Part shown: positions 21,723-22,208 of the stretch, piece by piece
Numbering within the stretch: the first letter of the stretch is position 1
Layout of the letters: each line of letters begins with the position of its first letter
Virus record (IMG/VR): IMGVR_UViG_3300049203_000284
Coordinates: 1 to 22,208 of that record
Reading direction: 5' to 3' (one strand)
Origin: a virus
DNA: 22,208 bases
Translations under genes and position numbers: made by a program
Notes under the pieces: model-generated
What the model was told of the DNA's origin: nothing
Databases searched by the model: none
Seen by the model: the letters and a program-made list of their open reading frames with translations, nothing else

Positions 21723-22208
21723 TCAGAGCAGGAAGTCTGCCTTCGCGTCGAAGACGACGACGCCGCACTGCAAGAAGTGCCGGAGATCACCGATCGCCTG
21801 GTCTCGCTCCTTGCGCCAGGCTGTCTCTGAATCGACGATGACCAGCGACGGCTGCCTTCCGTGCACGCAGTGGCGCACGCCGGTCATCCACCACACGTTC
21901 TTGTGAACAACGTTGGGCTGCAAGTGGGAGTGGATGTTGCCGCTCTCCTTTTTGAAGGCTCTGAAGATCCTGCTCGTCACCTCCTTCGCGCGTTTCATGT
22001 CAGACACGAGAAGTGTCACGTCAGGCGAGGTCATCGCCATCGCGATCGCCGCCGTTGTGGCCCCTTGCTGCCTGCCCCAGTGCGACGTGTACGTGAGGCT
22101 CTTGTCGTTCGCCGCTTGCCACGCGAGCGCGTACGCTTCAAGGAGGCGGTAGGGTTGGTGCGGAAAGTCCGCGTAAGGAGGAGGGCTCCTCAGCTGCGAG
22201 TTCTTCTC
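21723..22208 (-). CDS. P-loop NTPase-like protein with degenerate Walker A, C-terminal part (5' end outside window)
   Basis: The minus-strand frame is open without a stop from the right window edge to the TGA at 21723-21725, giving 161 visible residues. An ATG at 22040 is therefore internal, not the start. Numbered from the edge, the segment WGRQQGATTAAIAMA (44-58) looks like a Walker A loop preceded by a strand (SLTYTSH) and followed by a helix. Then VTLLVSDMKRAKEVTSRIF resembles the second strand-helix of terminase- or helicase-like ATPases. QPSLVIVDSETAW (about 119-131) is a Walker B candidate with D126. The Walker lysine is replaced by alanine (A50), so ATP hydrolysis may be lost or altered. 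The N-terminal PPPYADFPHQPYRLLEAYALAWQ region is helical. Function is unknown; nucleic-acid-linked ATPase ancestry is inferred. Confidence 0.7.
   Translation of the reverse strand, partial: EKNSQLRSPPPYADFPHQPYRLLEAYALAWQAANDKSLTYTSHWGRQQGATTAAIAMAMTSPDVTLLVSDMKRAKEVTSRIFRAFKKESGNIHSHLQPNVVHKNVWWMTGVRHCVHGRQPSLVIVDSETAWRKERDQAIGDLRHFLQCGVVVFDAKADFLL

Noticed and set aside
1-22208. tRNA genes, CRISPR arrays, insertion sequences, attachment sites
   Set aside because: No cloverleaf-like segment, regularly spaced repeat, transposase motif or integrase was found on reading both strands.

Overview
The window reads as part of a large, GC-rich, densely packed tailed-phage genome with a contractile (myovirus-type) tail. 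The main evidence is a T4 gp25-like baseplate wedge protein followed directly by a gp6/baseplate-J-like protein and a long same-strand series of adhesin-like structural proteins. No replication, capsid, terminase, tRNA or CRISPR feature is visible. The host cannot be fixed from this sequence. Two encoded lipoproteins with lipobox-type signals point to a bacterial host, and the strong preference for G/C at third codon positions points to a GC-rich one.

Region 1 (1-16555, all plus strand) is the baseplate and fibre operon. In order it holds the 3' end of a proline-rich hydrophobic protein (cut by the window edge), gp25-like, gp6/J-like, a DNRLRE-like protein, a 1134-aa LamG-type protein, a 320-aa LamG protein, a 153-aa protein, two ~1000-aa proteins that are tandem paralogues, and a 335-aa fibre-type protein. 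Genes abut or overlap by a base. The largest internal gap (4671-4700) carries a strong hairpin with a GGAG loop. Third-codon-position composition changes abruptly near 15231 and again near 16145, which suggests mosaic exchange at the end of the operon.

Region 2 (16557-19839, mostly minus strand) is an accessory block with a cell-envelope flavour. One minus-strand set runs ATP-grasp ligase -> small exported SGNH hydrolase -> lipoprotein with a metzincin (matrixin-type) zinc site. A second runs two small unknown proteins -> a lipoprotein with a possible PsbP/DcrB-like domain. A 75-aa plus-strand gene sits between them. I infer that this block modifies or guards the host envelope during infection.

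Region 3 (19840-22208) begins with a ~100-bp divergent intergenic region containing a perfect 7-bp inverted repeat. Next come two translationally coupled small plus-strand genes (an S4-like putative RNA-binding protein and a basic 96-aa protein), and then, on the minus strand, a cytosine-C5 DNA methyltransferase and the 3' portion of a P-loop-type protein whose Walker A lacks the usual lysine. That last gene runs off the right edge of the window.
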